This document shows positions 47,630 through 56,829 of a stretch of 64,000 nt of DNA, one piece after another; the stretch's first letter is position 1; every line of letters starts with the position of its first letter. The notes beneath the pieces were generated by a model, which searched no databases, was not told the origin of the DNA, and worked only from the letters and a program-made list of their open reading frames with translations. A program made the translations under genes and the position numbers. The DNA is taken from contig NZ_JAENXS010000001.1 of NCBI RefSeq assembly GCF_016612535.1, positions 1,054,001 through 1,118,000 of the forward strand. Reading direction: 5' to 3'. Origin of the DNA: Bradyrhizobium diazoefficiens. GTDB taxonomy: Bacteria > Pseudomonadota > Alphaproteobacteria > Rhizobiales > Xanthobacteraceae.

Positions 47630-48531
47630 CCGCCTGCGAAAAACGCGCGTAAGGCCTTGGCGGTGACGTCCGGGTTCTCCTCGGTGAGGAAGTGGCCGGA
47701 ATCCACCGGCTGTCCCTCGACATTGGTGGCCCACTGTTTCCAGATGTCGAGCGGCGTCGCCGCGGCCTGGGCGATGCCGACGCCACCCCACAGCGCCAGC
47801 ATGGGAATCGTGATCTTCTTGCCGGACTCGAAATCGGTCTTGTCGAGGTCGTAGTCGATATAGGCGCCGGCGCGGTAATCCTCGCACATCGCGTGTACGC
47901 GGGCGGGATCGCGGAACGGGGCGATGTAGTGCTCGAGCGCCCGCCTGTCGATCGCATCGAGCGTCTTCGACTTGGTCTGGCTCGCCATCTTGAAGCGCAG
48001 GAAGAACTCGCCGTTGCTCGCGATCAGCGTCTCCGGCAGCGGGGCGGGCTGCGCGAGAAAAGTCCAGTGATAGATCTTCAGCGCGTAGGCGCGGTTCATC
48101 CGCTCCCAGTAATTATAGGTCGGCAGGATATCGAGCACGGCGAGGCGCGACAGCCGGCCGGGATGGTCGAGCGCCAACCGGTACGACACGCGGCCGCCGC
48201 GGTCGTGGCCGGCGAGCGCGAAGTGGACGTGGCCGAGTTGCTCCATCGCCTCGACCATGGCCTTGGCCATCGCGCGCTTGCTGTAGGGCATGTGCAGCGC
48301 GTCGCTCTCGGGCATGTCGGACCAGCCATAGCCCGGCAGGTCGGCGATGATCAGCGTGAACCGCTCGGCGAGCTGCGGCGCGACGCGGTGCCACATCACA
48401 TGCGTCTCGGAGAAGCCGTGCAGCAGCAACAGCGGCGGCCCCTTGCCGCCGACGCGGGCGAAGATGCGGCCGAACGAGGTGTTGATCCATTCGGAGGCGA
48501 AGCCGGGATAGAGGTCGGCGAGATCGGGCAT
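47626..48531 (-). CDS. Fluoroacetate (haloacetate) dehalogenase-type alpha/beta hydrolase
   Basis: The product is 301 residues. It matches the R. palustris RPA1163 fluoroacetate dehalogenase residue for residue at the active site, by my recollection of that enzyme. The nucleophile is Asp110 with Arg111 and Arg114 ([11 protein letters not shown]), Asp134, the fluoride-pocket His155, Trp156 (LKIYHW) and Tyr219, and the base His280 (DSGHF). These enzymes hydrolyse C-F or C-Cl bonds of haloacetates to glycolate. ATG 48531 has GAGGTGG upstream and gives [10 protein letters not shown]. No transporter or regulator is adjacent. Confidence 0.88.
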   Translation of the reverse strand: MPDLADLYPGFASEWINTSFGRIFARVGGKGPPLLLLHGFSETHVMWHRVAPQLAERFTLIIADLPGYGWSDMPESDALHMPYSKRAMAKAMVEAMEQLGHVHFALAGHDRGGRVSYRLALDHPGRLSRLAVLDILPTYNYWERMNRAYALKIYHWTFLAQPAPLPETLIASNGEFFLRFKMASQTKSKTLDAIDRRALEHYIAPFRDPARVHAMCEDYRAGAYIDYDLDKTDFESGKKITIPMLALWGGVGIAQAAATPLDIWKQWATNVEGQPVDSGHFLTEENPDVTAKALRAFFAGG

Positions 48532-48606
48532 CGGTTCCACCTCTCAAACGTCGAAAACAACCCCATGCACAGTAGGGCGGCCTCTGATTCACTTATACAA
48601 TTTTCG

Positions 48607-49890
48607 TCAGCTCCGAGCCTTCTCCGCGTCCACCGCCTGCCAGCCGATGTCGCGGCGGCAGAAGCCGTCCGGCCAGTTGATGCGGTCGACGGCCTGATAG
48701 GCGCGGGCCTGCGCCTCGGTCACGGTCGCCCCCAACGCGCAGACATTGAGCACGCGGCCGCCATTGGCGAGGATGGCGCCATCCTTCGCAACCGTGCCGG
48801 CGTGAAAAATCTCGACGGTGTCGACTTTCGCCGCGTCATCGAGCCCCTCGATCCGCGTGCCCTTCCGGTAGTCGCCGGGATAGCCCTTCGCCGCCATCAC
48901 CACCGTCAGCGCGGATTCCGGATACCAGCGAAGGTCAAAGTTCTTCAGCTGACCATCGCAGGAGGCGAGGAACGCCGGCACGATGTCGGACATCATCCGC
49001 AGCATCAGCACCTGGCACTCGGGATCGCCGAAGCGGACGTTGAACTCGAACAGTTTTGGGCCCTGCGTCGTCAGCATGATGCCGGCGTAGAGAATGCCGC
49101 GGAACGGCGTGCCACGGCTCTTCATGCCGGCGACCGTCGGCAGAATGATCCTGGCCATGATCGCGTCGTGGATCGCCGGCGTCACCAGCGGCGTCGGCGA
49201 ATAGGCGCCCATGCCGCCGGTGTTCGGCCCGACATCGTGATCGAACACGCGCTTGTGGTCCTGCGCTGAGGCCAGCGGAATGGCGGTCTCGCCGTCGCAG
49301 AGCGCGAAGAAGCTGATCTCGCGGCCCGGCAGAAATTCCTCGATCACGACTTCAGTGCCGGCCTCGCCGAACGCGCCCTCGAACATCATGGCGATGGCGT
49401 CCTCGGCCTCGCGCACGGTCTTGGCGACGACGACGCCCTTGCCGGCGGCCAGCCCATCGGCCTTCACCACGATCGGCGCGCCCTGGCTTTGCACATAGGC
49501 GCGCGCATCATCGGCGTTGGTGAAACGCTTGTAGGCGCCGGTCGGAATGCCGAATTCGGTGCACAGCGCCTTGGTGAAACCCTTGGAGCTTTCGAGCTGG
49601 GCGGGGATCTTGTTCGGGCCAAACGCCTTGATGCCAGCGGCGGTGAGATCATCGACGATGCCGGCCGCCAGCGGCGTCTCCGGACCCACGACCACGAGCT
49701 CGACGGCGTTCTGCTTGCAGAAGGCGATCACGGCGGCATGGTCGGCCACATCGAGCGCCACGCATTCCGCCTCGCGCGCGATGCCGGCATTGCCGGGCGC
49801 GCACCAGAATTTGGTCACCAGGGGAGAAGCCGCGATCTTCCACGCCAGAGCATGTTCGCGGCCGCCGGAACCGAGCAGGAGAATGTGCAT
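48607..49890 (-). CDS. purD: Phosphoribosylamine--glycine ligase
   Basis: The product is 427 residues. It starts [19 protein letters not shown] and has ATP-grasp blocks ([36 protein letters not shown]), the substrate loop [17 protein letters not shown] and [14 protein letters not shown]. It makes glycinamide ribonucleotide, the second step of purine synthesis. ATG 49890 is the family start; the long open frame upstream of it is non-coding. In related genomes purD often faces xseA; here about 9 kb separate them. Confidence 0.96.
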   Translation of the reverse strand: MHILLLGSGGREHALAWKIAASPLVTKFWCAPGNAGIAREAECVALDVADHAAVIAFCKQNAVELVVVGPETPLAAGIVDDLTAAGIKAFGPNKIPAQLESSKGFTKALCTEFGIPTGAYKRFTNADDARAYVQSQGAPIVVKADGLAAGKGVVVAKTVREAEDAIAMMFEGAFGEAGTEVVIEEFLPGREISFFALCDGETAIPLASAQDHKRVFDHDVGPNTGGMGAYSPTPLVTPAIHDAIMARIILPTVAGMKSRGTPFRGILYAGIMLTTQGPKLFEFNVRFGDPECQVLMLRMMSDIVPAFLASCDGQLKNFDLRWYPESALTVVMAAKGYPGDYRKGTRIEGLDDAAKVDTVEIFHAGTVAKDGAILANGGRVLNVCALGATVTEAQARAYQAVDRINWPDGFCRRDIGWQAVDAEKARS

Positions 49891-50467
49891 CGAAGGCTCA
49901 GAATGAGGGGTTTTGCTGGGGCGGAGGTCGCATGAATCGGGGTGGGGCTCAAGGGGGCTGGGGGCGGACTCCCCGGGCATTCCGGGGTGGGACGTCGAGC
50001 CGCTCTCCCCCTGGAAGGGTTCGGGCGAGCTACGCTCGTCCCCGCAGACAAGCTGGCGCCAGGAAGCGCGTCGGCTAGTCCCGATTGTCTCCCTGCGTCC
50101 CACGCGGATCAATCCCGATTGGAGGCGCGTTATCGCGTCCAGCAACGGACTATCCGAGGCCGTGGTCAGCGAGACAGGGAATGTATCAGTGCGAAAAAGT
50201 GGCGCGCGGCGGTAGCGCCTCGCTCCCGGACCGACCGGTGCCAGCGAGGCCCGGCGGCACGCCGCTGTTCGCAGCAAGCCTGCGAAACACAGGGATTGCC
50301 ATACGGTTGCAAGTAGCGATCGACGGAAGCCTTACGTTCCGCCGGATTCAGCCAGAATTGGGAGCGCGCGGACGCTGGATCGTCGCAGTGTTGGAAAGAC
50401 GTGCGCAGACGGCGCACGCTTTTCCTTCATCGTTCAAAATCCCCAGGGCTTCGCGGATGATTGGTCC
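49891..50467. other. 577-base gap upstream of purD with no recognised gene
   Basis: Open frames exist on both strands (for example 50166-50417 on the minus strand), but none has a ribosome site, a recognisable domain or convincing composition. Part near purD is G/C-simple (about 49920-50000). The purD promoter should lie here; I could not pick a convincing site. It may mark the left edge of the accessory segment. Confidence 0.4.
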
Positions 50468-52258
50468 TTAGTTGGACCCTTGGTGGCCATCATCGTCCCC
50501 AGCAATGCGCCTGCTCTTGCAGAAGCTCGGATCCACTGCACTTGCCTGATAGTCGAGAGGACCGTCGACTTCGTCTTTAAATTTCACGAGGACATCAGGG
50601 CAGACCGCTTCCCGCGTCTCGAGATTGCCGCCGCAGCTCCAGTTGGCGGCGTCGTTGACGTTGCCCGTGCCCTTGTACTTCGCGGTTTGCGGATACGGGC
50701 ACAGCGGCCGCGACAGCGCCGGAGCGAGGCTTTGACCAATCACCTGGTCCGGAGCCACACCCTTCTCGACCCAATTGACCAGAGCTGCGAAGTCGGCGCC
50801 GTTTTGCGGCCAGGGGCCCGTGGTCCCGAGGCTGAAGATCGGTGCGCCGCAGTGGCCGACGCCGGGCGCATGGAAGAGACGGTAGAAGCTCTGCACGCCC
50901 TCGAAGCCGGTTCGATCGCCCCGCCGCTGATATCGCTCCGCCATCTGTCGATAATAGTTGAGCACGCCGCGCGGATAGATGAACTGGTCGTTCGCACCCA
51001 CAAACGTGATGAGCTTTCCGCCACGCGCTCTGAAGGCGTCAAGCGGACCGAACGTGTCGGTCACGTCGGCGATATTGCGGGAGCCGGCCTGCGCCACATC
51101 GGGATAAGAAAGGCCCTTGCCGACAAGGCTGACCGTCGTCCATTTGGTCGACGGCGGCGCAAAGCTCGGATCGATCAAATTCCATTCGAACTGGGTGACA
51201 CCAAGCGGGAAGGGGGTCGGCCCATCCAAGATGCTGAAGTCGCTACCGCGATCCAGACCGAACCAGATGCGGTCGCCGTGCTTGTTGCGCGGTCCGTCCC
51301 AGATCTTGTCGACCGTCGTCGCTTCGTCCGGCGTCAAACAGGCAGGCGCCGCCGGTGCCCCGGGCTTTCCGCACACATTGGCCTTCGCACTAAAACGGCA
51401 TGTGCGGGGATCATCGATGATGCCGTCGGTCGCGCCGTCATCGGCATCACAGGCCGCGATCGCGGATTTCTGCACCGCCGCAAGCTTGGCTGGCGGGATC
51501 GACCCGCTCGGCTGCTCGCCCGCCTGGTCGAACATGGCGAGCTGGCCCCACATCTGCGCGGTCTGGAAACGCGTCCAGTACATCGCCGGCGCGCTGGCGA
51601 GAACACCATCGAGCTGGTTGCCGAGTTCCTGGGCCAAGAGGTACCCCTGCCGGCCACCCGTTGAGCAGCCGTTCCAGTAATTATAGCTCGGTGGCTTGCG
51701 GTAGTAGGACGTCGCGATACGCTTTGACCACGTGATCTGCTGCTTGATACCGATGCGGAAGAAGTCCTGGATGAATTCGAGATTGTAGGTGTGGTCTGCG
51801 TTCACGCCCGGCGTGCAGTCGCCGCCGCTGTGGCCGCCATCGGTGCCGGATCCGACATAGCCTGTGTTCACGGCAGCATCGACGTTCAGATTTCCCGCAC
51901 ATCCTCCGCCTCCAAGCCCTTCGGTCCGACCATTCCATGCGCCTTCGATCCCGCCAGCGCCGCCGTCCGTCGCATTCAGCGGCAGGCCCACAGAGATCGT
52001 GATGTTCTGGTTCGGATTAGTGCCGTACACCAGCGTCACGTTGCAGTACTGCTTGCTGGCGGGAGCCGCGGTCGTCTTGATGGTGCTGGTCACCGACTTG
52101 ACCGCGGGATTTCCGGTCAGTTCAAAACGCGGGTCGGTCGACAGGCTCGTGCATGCTGGCGCTGCGGGGGGCTCAGCGTGCCCCGGTAGCGCGGCAGCCC
52201 CGGCGGCAAGTGCGATAATCGGCGTGGTAAAACGTAAAACAGTTCGTAGTCGCGTCAT
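50468..52258 (-). CDS. Secreted tannase/feruloyl esterase-family protein
   Basis: The product is 596 residues with a signal peptide (VLRFTTPIIALAAGAAALPG). The catalytic Ser199 sits in NGCSTGGRQGYLLAQ, Asp in FVGANDQFIYPRG, and His in FHAPGVGHCGAP. The Cys next to the Ser and His make the CS-D-HC motif that defines fungal and bacterial tannases and feruloyl esterases. Many further Cys suggest disulfides. It should release phenolic acids from plant esters in the periplasm or outside. ATG 52258 follows GGGAGGGCTATC. An AraC regulator gene lies just upstream in the same direction. Confidence 0.9.
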   Translation of the reverse strand: MTRLRTVLRFTTPIIALAAGAAALPGHAEPPAAPACTSLSTDPRFELTGNPAVKSVTSTIKTTAAPASKQYCNVTLVYGTNPNQNITISVGLPLNATDGGAGGIEGAWNGRTEGLGGGGCAGNLNVDAAVNTGYVGSGTDGGHSGGDCTPGVNADHTYNLEFIQDFFRIGIKQQITWSKRIATSYYRKPPSYNYWNGCSTGGRQGYLLAQELGNQLDGVLASAPAMYWTRFQTAQMWGQLAMFDQAGEQPSGSIPPAKLAAVQKSAIAACDADDGATDGIIDDPRTCRFSAKANVCGKPGAPAAPACLTPDEATTVDKIWDGPRNKHGDRIWFGLDRGSDFSILDGPTPFPLGVTQFEWNLIDPSFAPPSTKWTTVSLVGKGLSYPDVAQAGSRNIADVTDTFGPLDAFRARGGKLITFVGANDQFIYPRGVLNYYRQMAERYQRRGDRTGFEGVQSFYRLFHAPGVGHCGAPIFSLGTTGPWPQNGADFAALVNWVEKGVAPDQVIGQSLAPALSRPLCPYPQTAKYKGTGNVNDAANWSCGGNLETREAVCPDVLVKFKDEVDGPLDYQASAVDPSFCKSRRIAGDDDGHQGSN

Positions 52259-52277
52259 GATAGCCCTCCCTGACAAG

Positions 52278-52310
52278 ATCGTGATTTTTGCTAACTCGTA
52301 GCATCACGAT
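52278..52310 (-). promoter_or_regulatory. Inverted repeat before the tannase gene
   Basis: ATCGTGAT (52278-52285) and ATCACGAT (52303-52310) are perfect arms, and inside them GCTA (52290-52293) pairs with TAGC (52299-52302). It ends 20 bases before the tannase ATG. It could be an operator for one of the AraC regulators, though AraC proteins usually use direct repeats, or a hairpin in the mRNA leader. Confidence 0.4.
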
Positions 52311-52407
52311 GGGAGAGGGCCGTAGAACAAGAGCGCCGAAGGATGGAACAAAAGGCCTGCGGCCGCTGAAAATCCTCTCCCCGATGGAGGGCGGTTTGCA
52401 GACGCAA

Positions 52408-53391
52408 CTATCCCCGCGGACGTGCGGCGGACCCGGCTCGCGCCACGCGAGACGTCTCGGAGGGCGCCTCTGCGTAAGCCGCGCGATATCGGGCCGCAAA
52501 ATGCCCCATATGCGCGAAGCCCCACTTCAACGCCACGTCCCGGATCGACAAGACGTTTTGCGGCGAAGACAATTCCGCCTGCACGGCATGCAGCCGTATG
52601 TCCCGCAAATAGGCGAGAGGGGTGACATTCCGATACCTCCGGAATCCATATTGCAGCGACCGTACGCTGATGCCGACTGCGCCCGCCACCTCGCTCAAGG
52701 TCAGCGGTTGATGCATGTTGGCATGCATGAAATCGACAGCCTCCCGGATCTGGCCGGAGGTCGCGTCGATCTGACGAGAACGCGGGCTCTGAACTTCAGC
52801 GAAGTTCAGAAGAACCAACCGGAGGAGGGACTCGCCGAGCAGAGCCATCGACTTGTCGGATCGCACGGATGCATCACGCATTCCGGCTCCGACGGCTTCG
52901 CTCAGCGCCCTCAACATCTGCCCCGCAGAGCTGCCAAGCTCGAGTTCAGGACGCAGTTCGATGTTTCGCAGCGTGGCGCCTTCGAAATCGGCGGACAATA
53001 TCTTCCGTACCATTGCCACATCGAATTCGAGTGTGACGTGTCCGTGCCCGTCGCCGCCGGCATAGGAAATCGAGCTGACGTCCGGCACGCTCAGCGCGAG
53101 CGCAGAGTCCGGGCCGATTGCGACGGCCCGATTTCGGATTCGGGCGCATACGGTGCCTGCACTCGGCAGCACGAGACCGAGCCTCTCCTTCTGCTGTGTA
53201 AATCGGCACGTCCAGTCTATCTCGGATGCGACTTCCCACCAGGAGAGGCCCGCGGCCAAAGCGAATGCCCCCTTCCAGCGGAACGCGCGCTGGCCGCTGT
53301 CGAGGTCGATTCGCGCATGCGGTGCGAGCCGGTTGAACGTGCTAAGAAATCTCTCGAAGCTCTCGTTGCGACTACTGAGATCGCTGAACAT
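52408..53391 (-). CDS. AraC-family transcriptional regulator
   Basis: The product is about 327 residues. A cupin-like AraC-binding domain of the type 2 class (about 30-190, RWKGAFALAAGLSWWEVASE) is followed by the double helix-turn-helix. Its segments are LTLSEVAGAVGISVRSLQYGFRRY and IRDVALKWGFAHMGHFAARYRAAY. It reads toward the tannase gene and is the likely local regulator. The start is uncertain: ATG 53391 is chosen, and a TTG at 53430 would add 13 residues; neither has a clear ribosome site. Confidence 0.85.
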   Translation of the reverse strand: MFSDLSSRNESFERFLSTFNRLAPHARIDLDSGQRAFRWKGAFALAAGLSWWEVASEIDWTCRFTQQKERLGLVLPSAGTVCARIRNRAVAIGPDSALALSVPDVSSISYAGGDGHGHVTLEFDVAMVRKILSADFEGATLRNIELRPELELGSSAGQMLRALSEAVGAGMRDASVRSDKSMALLGESLLRLVLLNFAEVQSPRSRQIDATSGQIREAVDFMHANMHQPLTLSEVAGAVGISVRSLQYGFRRYRNVTPLAYLRDIRLHAVQAELSSPQNVLSIRDVALKWGFAHMGHFAARYRAAYAEAPSETSRVARAGSAARPRG

Positions 53392-53549
53392 GAGGTCACA
53401 CCAGCTCAAGAACGGACCATCGATGTTCAAATCAATCCCAAACGCGCAACAATGTCCAGTCCGCGCAATCCGGCGCCAATAAGTATTTAGGGCGCAATCT
53501 CATGGGCTTAGAATCACCGGCCATTCGCCTTGCCGGGAGAATTCGTGCC

Positions 53550-54425
53550 ATGGACCTGCCGCTCTTCCATCTCTACGGCGACCCACCGGAGCCACGGGCA
53601 TACAACTTCGTTCACGCCGAGACGATCGCATCCCGATGCCTGCTCCACGACTGGAGGATTGGCGTGCATCGCCACGCCAATCTGCTGCAGATATTGGTGA
53701 TCGAGCATGGCACCGGCGAAATTCAGTACGAAGTGTCGACCGCCGTCTTTTCCGCGCCTGCCATTATCGTGGTGCCCCCGACAGTCGCCCATGGATTTCG
53801 TTTCCAATCATCGACGACCGGTTGGGTCGTGTCCTTCACGCAGGACGTGGCTCGCGTGTTTGGCGATCCCCTGGGCGGAGTGATCGCGTATCTCAAGCGG
53901 ATGACGGATGGTCCCGTCATCGCGGTCGGGGATGCCGGGAAAATTGTGCGCTTGTCCGAGCTATGCGCTCATTTGAGCGAGGAGCGCTTCCTGTCCCGCG
54001 AGGGATTCCATGTCGCGATGAACAGCTATCTGGCGTTGATCGCGGTCGAGGTCCGGCGCCTTGTCGCGGATCGTGATCCATTGACGGCGAGCCACGACGA
54101 TGCGGTGATCGACAAGCTGTTCAAATTGATCGAAAACAATTTTCGCGACCATCGACTGCTGAATTTCTATGCCGCCAGGCTGGCGATGTCGCCTGATCGC
54201 CTCAACAAGCACATCAAGCGCCTGGCGGGAGTGACGGCCGGCCAGTTAATCCGGCAACGTGTCTTGACCGAAGCGAAGCGACAGCTTGCATTCTCGGACC
54301 AGCCGATCAGCGAGATTGCCTATGATCTCGCATACTCCGACCCGTCCCACTTTGTGCGCTGCTTTCGAAGAGATACGGGAATGACCCCGCGAGCCTTTCG
54401 TGAGCAGGCGGCCCGGCTTACCTAG
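53550..54425 (+). CDS. AraC-family regulator, PobR-like
   Basis: The product is 291 residues, beginning MDLPLFHLYGDPPEPRAYNF. The N-terminal cupin domain has HRHANLLQILVIEHGTGEI, a pattern of PobR-type regulators that respond to hydroxybenzoates. The C-terminal HTH has FYAARLAMSPDRLNKHIKRL and ISEIAYDLAYSDPSHFVRCF. With the neighbouring esterase this fits a small system for plant phenolic esters, but no pobA or ring-cleavage gene is in the window. ATG 53550 has GGGAGAATTCGTGCC; ATG 53502 is the alternative. Confidence 0.85.
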   Translation: MDLPLFHLYGDPPEPRAYNFVHAETIASRCLLHDWRIGVHRHANLLQILVIEHGTGEIQYEVSTAVFSAPAIIVVPPTVAHGFRFQSSTTGWVVSFTQDVARVFGDPLGGVIAYLKRMTDGPVIAVGDAGKIVRLSELCAHLSEERFLSREGFHVAMNSYLALIAVEVRRLVADRDPLTASHDDAVIDKLFKLIENNFRDHRLLNFYAARLAMSPDRLNKHIKRLAGVTAGQLIRQRVLTEAKRQLAFSDQPISEIAYDLAYSDPSHFVRCFRRDTGMTPRAFREQAARLT

Positions 54426-54773
54426 GTCCTCGAAGGACGAAGCGGCCCTGTCATTATTGTCCGCTCAACGTGCGCCCTTGCTTCCTCGCCCCCCACTGGA
54501 GATCGACCGAGAGTCAGCCCTCGCAATCAAATGCGCAACGACCAACCGTCTCGCTGGTCGGCGGCCAGCAGGATCGGCCGGCCGCAGAGAACGGGATGGT
54601 CCGCAACAATCTTTGCTTGAACTCAGCTTCCTCCAGCCAGCCCTTGTCATGGCTGTGTCGACTAGGGGTTAGGTTTATAAGGCGCTTTGCTCTCGCATTT
54701 GTCTTCGACAAAATCTTACGCAGTGCGAACAAGCTGCCTGCCTGATCTCAGCGCGAGAGGCGCTATCTTGTTT

Positions 54774-54838
54774 ATTCGTAATCACGGTGACAGTGCTGGA
54801 CTGCACCCCTGAAGTGAGACACGATAATTACAGTGACA
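54774..54838. mobile_element. Possible remnant of an IS21-family end (two direct repeats)
   Basis: On the minus strand, TGTCACTGTAATTATCGTG (54838-54820) and TGTCACCGTGATTACGAAT (54792-54774) are partial direct repeats 46 bases apart, with 13 of the first 15 bases the same. IS21-type elements have repeated blocks starting TGT near their ends. No transposase frame is present in the 546-base gap (54426-54971), which otherwise holds no gene I can support. The identification is tentative. Confidence 0.35.
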
Positions 54839-54971
54839 GGCATTCCGGGGCAGAAGTCATCCACCGCCTGGCTACGGCCGCTGCATTTATGTCTTTTACG
54901 ATTTTGAAGAGTTCGATGCGCGAATTCACGCAGCCGACGCCATGCGTATCGCTGGTCTGACGGCTCTGGAC

Positions 54972-55295
54972 TCAGCGGCGGAGCCAACCGAGAGCGTTGG
55001 CGCGCAAAGAGAGCAGCCAGTTCCAGAGACGAGCGAACCACGGCAGCGTGAGAATCTTCGGGCGAACAATCCTGAACAGTCTTTCGACCAGAAACAGACT
55101 AGCCGCGTAGGCGCAAACGAGAGCGGCGGTGCCGGTGATCCAATGCCCTTTGCCCGCAATCGCCACAGCACCGAGCTTCAAGGGCTCGACGATGCTGGCC
55201 GGGATGAGAAGCAGCACCAAGGACTGGTAAGGCCCCAATGCCTCGATGTATTGGCGTAGCCGCGATGGCAGTGGGCCTGACGATGGCTGCGACAT
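54972..55295 (-). CDS. Small membrane protein, hypothetical
   Basis: The product is 107 residues. Two membrane helices (YQSLVLLLIPASIVEPLKLG and GTAALVCAYAASLFLVERLF) are linked by KLGAVAIAGKGHW. The C-terminal part is Trp- and Arg-rich (WFARLWNWLLSLRANALGW) and may lie on the membrane surface. Proteins with this look are frequent in Bradyrhizobium genomes, but I know no function. It starts 4 bases upstream of the stop of the DUF3606 gene and runs the same way, so the two are likely co-transcribed. Confidence 0.7.
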   Translation of the reverse strand: MSQPSSGPLPSRLRQYIEALGPYQSLVLLLIPASIVEPLKLGAVAIAGKGHWITGTAALVCAYAASLFLVERLFRIVRPKILTLPWFARLWNWLLSLRANALGWLRR

Positions 55296-55299
55296 GGGA

Positions 55300-55488
55300 C
55301 TATCGCCCTAGCCCCTTCTCCACCTTCTTGCGGCTGTTGCCGACCTTCTTGACCGCCTTCTTTACGGCCGAGGCTGAGCGTCCCGTTTTCCTGGCCTCGT
55401 ATCGGACTTCGTAATCTTGCCCGCCAGCGACGCGGCTGCGGTCCAGCTTGCACCTGCGGGTGGTTTGCTCCTTTGCCTTCCCAGCCAT
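55300..55488 (-). CDS. Small basic DUF3606-like protein
   Basis: The product is 62 residues, rich in Lys and Arg. The segment GGQDYEVRYEARKTGRSASA followed by VKKAVKKVG is the DUF3606 pattern (a short helical domain with a conserved Tyr and a Val-x-x-Val-Gly turn). The function is unknown; such proteins are abundant and multi-copy in rhizobia. ATG 55488 has AGGAGGAGTGTC upstream. It is divergent from the Gly-rich protein gene. Confidence 0.75.
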   Translation of the reverse strand: MAGKAKEQTTRRCKLDRSRVAGGQDYEVRYEARKTGRSASAVKKAVKKVGNSRKKVEKGLGR

Positions 55489-55649
55489 GACACTCCTCCT
55501 CATGGCGCAACGCGGAAACGAGTCGCCCGGTTCCGAGCGCCTTTTCCGCGCTGTGACGAAAGCGCGAACTGAGACGCGCTGCTGGCGGCGAGACGCGAAT
55601 TGGAACGTCCTGATAACGGATGGCTTGATTGCTCAAAAGGAGCGCTATC

Positions 55650-56228
55650 ATGAACATCTCCCGTTTGGCTCTTATCCTGGCTGTTGTCATTCCCTGCTCC
55701 GCGTTCGCTCAAGGCGGTGGTGGAGGAGGCGGAGGAGGAGGTGGTGGTGGTGGTGGTGGTGGTGGAGGGGCGCAGGCGGAGGATCATCTTCAGGTGGTGG
55801 CGCGGGAGGGAGGCGCAGCCTCCTCTTCAGGGACGGCGGGTGCAGCCGCAACATCTCCATCCGGTTCAGCAGGGACCGGTACCGCAGGTACCGGTGCAAA
55901 TGCGAACTCGACGACGGCTCCTGACCTTAACAATAGAGCGGCCACGGGAAACGTTGCGAACGGCAACGTCAACAATCCCTCGCCTGCCCAGTCCGATGCA
56001 AATCTTCGAACAGGGAACGGGAATGGACTGACAACGGGAGCGGCGCCCGGCACGAACACTGCCGGTACGGCAGCCCCTGCGGGTTCGCCCGCGAACGCAC
56101 AAGGCGCGGCGCCCGCGGGCGGCATCGGCAGGCCGATGACGGCGGACGAAAAGGGCAGTGACGACAAGATCGATCAAGAGAACAATCGCGCTGATAAAAT
56201 CGTGGGGAAGATTTGCAAAAACTGTTAA
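55650..56228 (+). CDS. Secreted Gly/Ala/Asn-rich protein with C-terminal CxxC
   Basis: The product is 192 residues. A signal peptide (ISRLALILAVVIPCSAFA) is followed at once by 19 consecutive Gly, then a low-complexity Ala/Gly/Ser/Thr/Asn region that is surely disordered. The last 35 residues are different: acidic then basic (DEKGSDDKIDQENNRADKI), ending VGKICKNC. The only mature Cys are in this CxxC. The downstream small protein ends almost the same way. ATG 55650 follows AAAGGAGCGCTATC. No family is recognised. Confidence 0.75.
   Translation: MNISRLALILAVVIPCSAFAQGGGGGGGGGGGGGGGGGGGAQAEDHLQVVAREGGAASSSGTAGAAATSPSGSAGTGTAGTGANANSTTAPDLNNRAATGNVANGNVNNPSPAQSDANLRTGNGNGLTTGAAPGTNTAGTAAPAGSPANAQGAAPAGGIGRPMTADEKGSDDKIDQENNRADKIVGKICKNC
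55740..55763 (+). repeat. (GGT)8 microsatellite inside a coding region
   Basis: Eight perfect GGT triplets form part of a 57-base run of GGN codons (55713-55769). Length changes in triplets would alter the Gly run without a frameshift. Confidence 0.9.
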
Positions 56229-56428
56229 ATTGCAGCGTGTGCATCGTTTTCATCGCAGCAATTGCGTTCAACGATCCTGCTGAGGCCAAACACAAACGGC
56301 AGAACACGCGTCCCGTCACAACCGCGACAGGCCAACCCAACTCCACCAGGCCTGCCAATGACCCGCTTCGCGATCCCGCCGACAAGGCGCCGGACAAGAA
56401 GATCAAGAGCATCTGCCGCGGCTGCTAA
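56213..56428 (+). CDS. Small secreted protein with C-terminal CxxC
   Basis: The product is 71 residues. A TTG start at 56213, behind GGGGAAGA, overlaps the end of the upstream gene by 16 bases. It gives a signal-like helix (CSVCIVFIAAIAFNDPAEA), a short Thr/Asn/Pro-rich mature part, and the ending DKAPDKKIKSICRGC. Position and C terminus mark it as a partner or shortened relative of the upstream Gly-rich protein. A GTG eight codons on is another possible start. Confidence 0.6.
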   Translation: MQKLLNCSVCIVFIAAIAFNDPAEAKHKRQNTRPVTTATGQPNSTRPANDPLRDPADKAPDKKIKSICRGC

Positions 56429-56570
56429 GCGCGATTGCCTAGCCAAGCGGTTCGCACGGGGCGATCAAAGTCGGCTGGGTTCAAGCCCAGCCGCGCCAAC
56501 TCCTCCGGAGCGATCACGGAGATCATAGCGATCTCGATGGGTGTGCACGATGCGGCGGCATCGGCACTGG

Positions 56571-56741
56571 CCTCCCTCTCCCGCTTGCGGGGGAGGGCTG
56601 GGGTGGGGGTGTCTCCGCGTCGGGATTGTCAGGGATTGCCGAGGATGTCCCTGCGTGGCGAGAACCCTCACCCGCCGCGCGCGGGACGATGCTTCGCATC
56701 GCCCGGGGCGCGTCGGCCTCTCCCGCAAGCGGGAGAGGCGG
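56571..56741. repeat. Dispersed repeat, family D (copy 3)
   Basis: CCTCCCTCTCCCGCTTGCGG opens and CTCTCCCGCAAGCGGGAGAG closes an inverted pair, with an inner hairpin at GGGACGATGCTTCGCATCGC. It fills most of the 401-base gap 56429-56829, which holds no gene. Confidence 0.8.
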
Positions 56742-56829
56742 GAGCAAGACCGCGGACAATCCTCGTGAGATCCATATGCGATTGCCCTGCCCACAAGGGG
56801 AAGAGGGCGCAACATCGGCATCGCAGAAG

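Noticed and set aside
50166..50417. An 83-codon frame upstream of purD
   Set aside because: No ribosome site, signal or recognisable domain. Composition is like other shadow frames in the gap.
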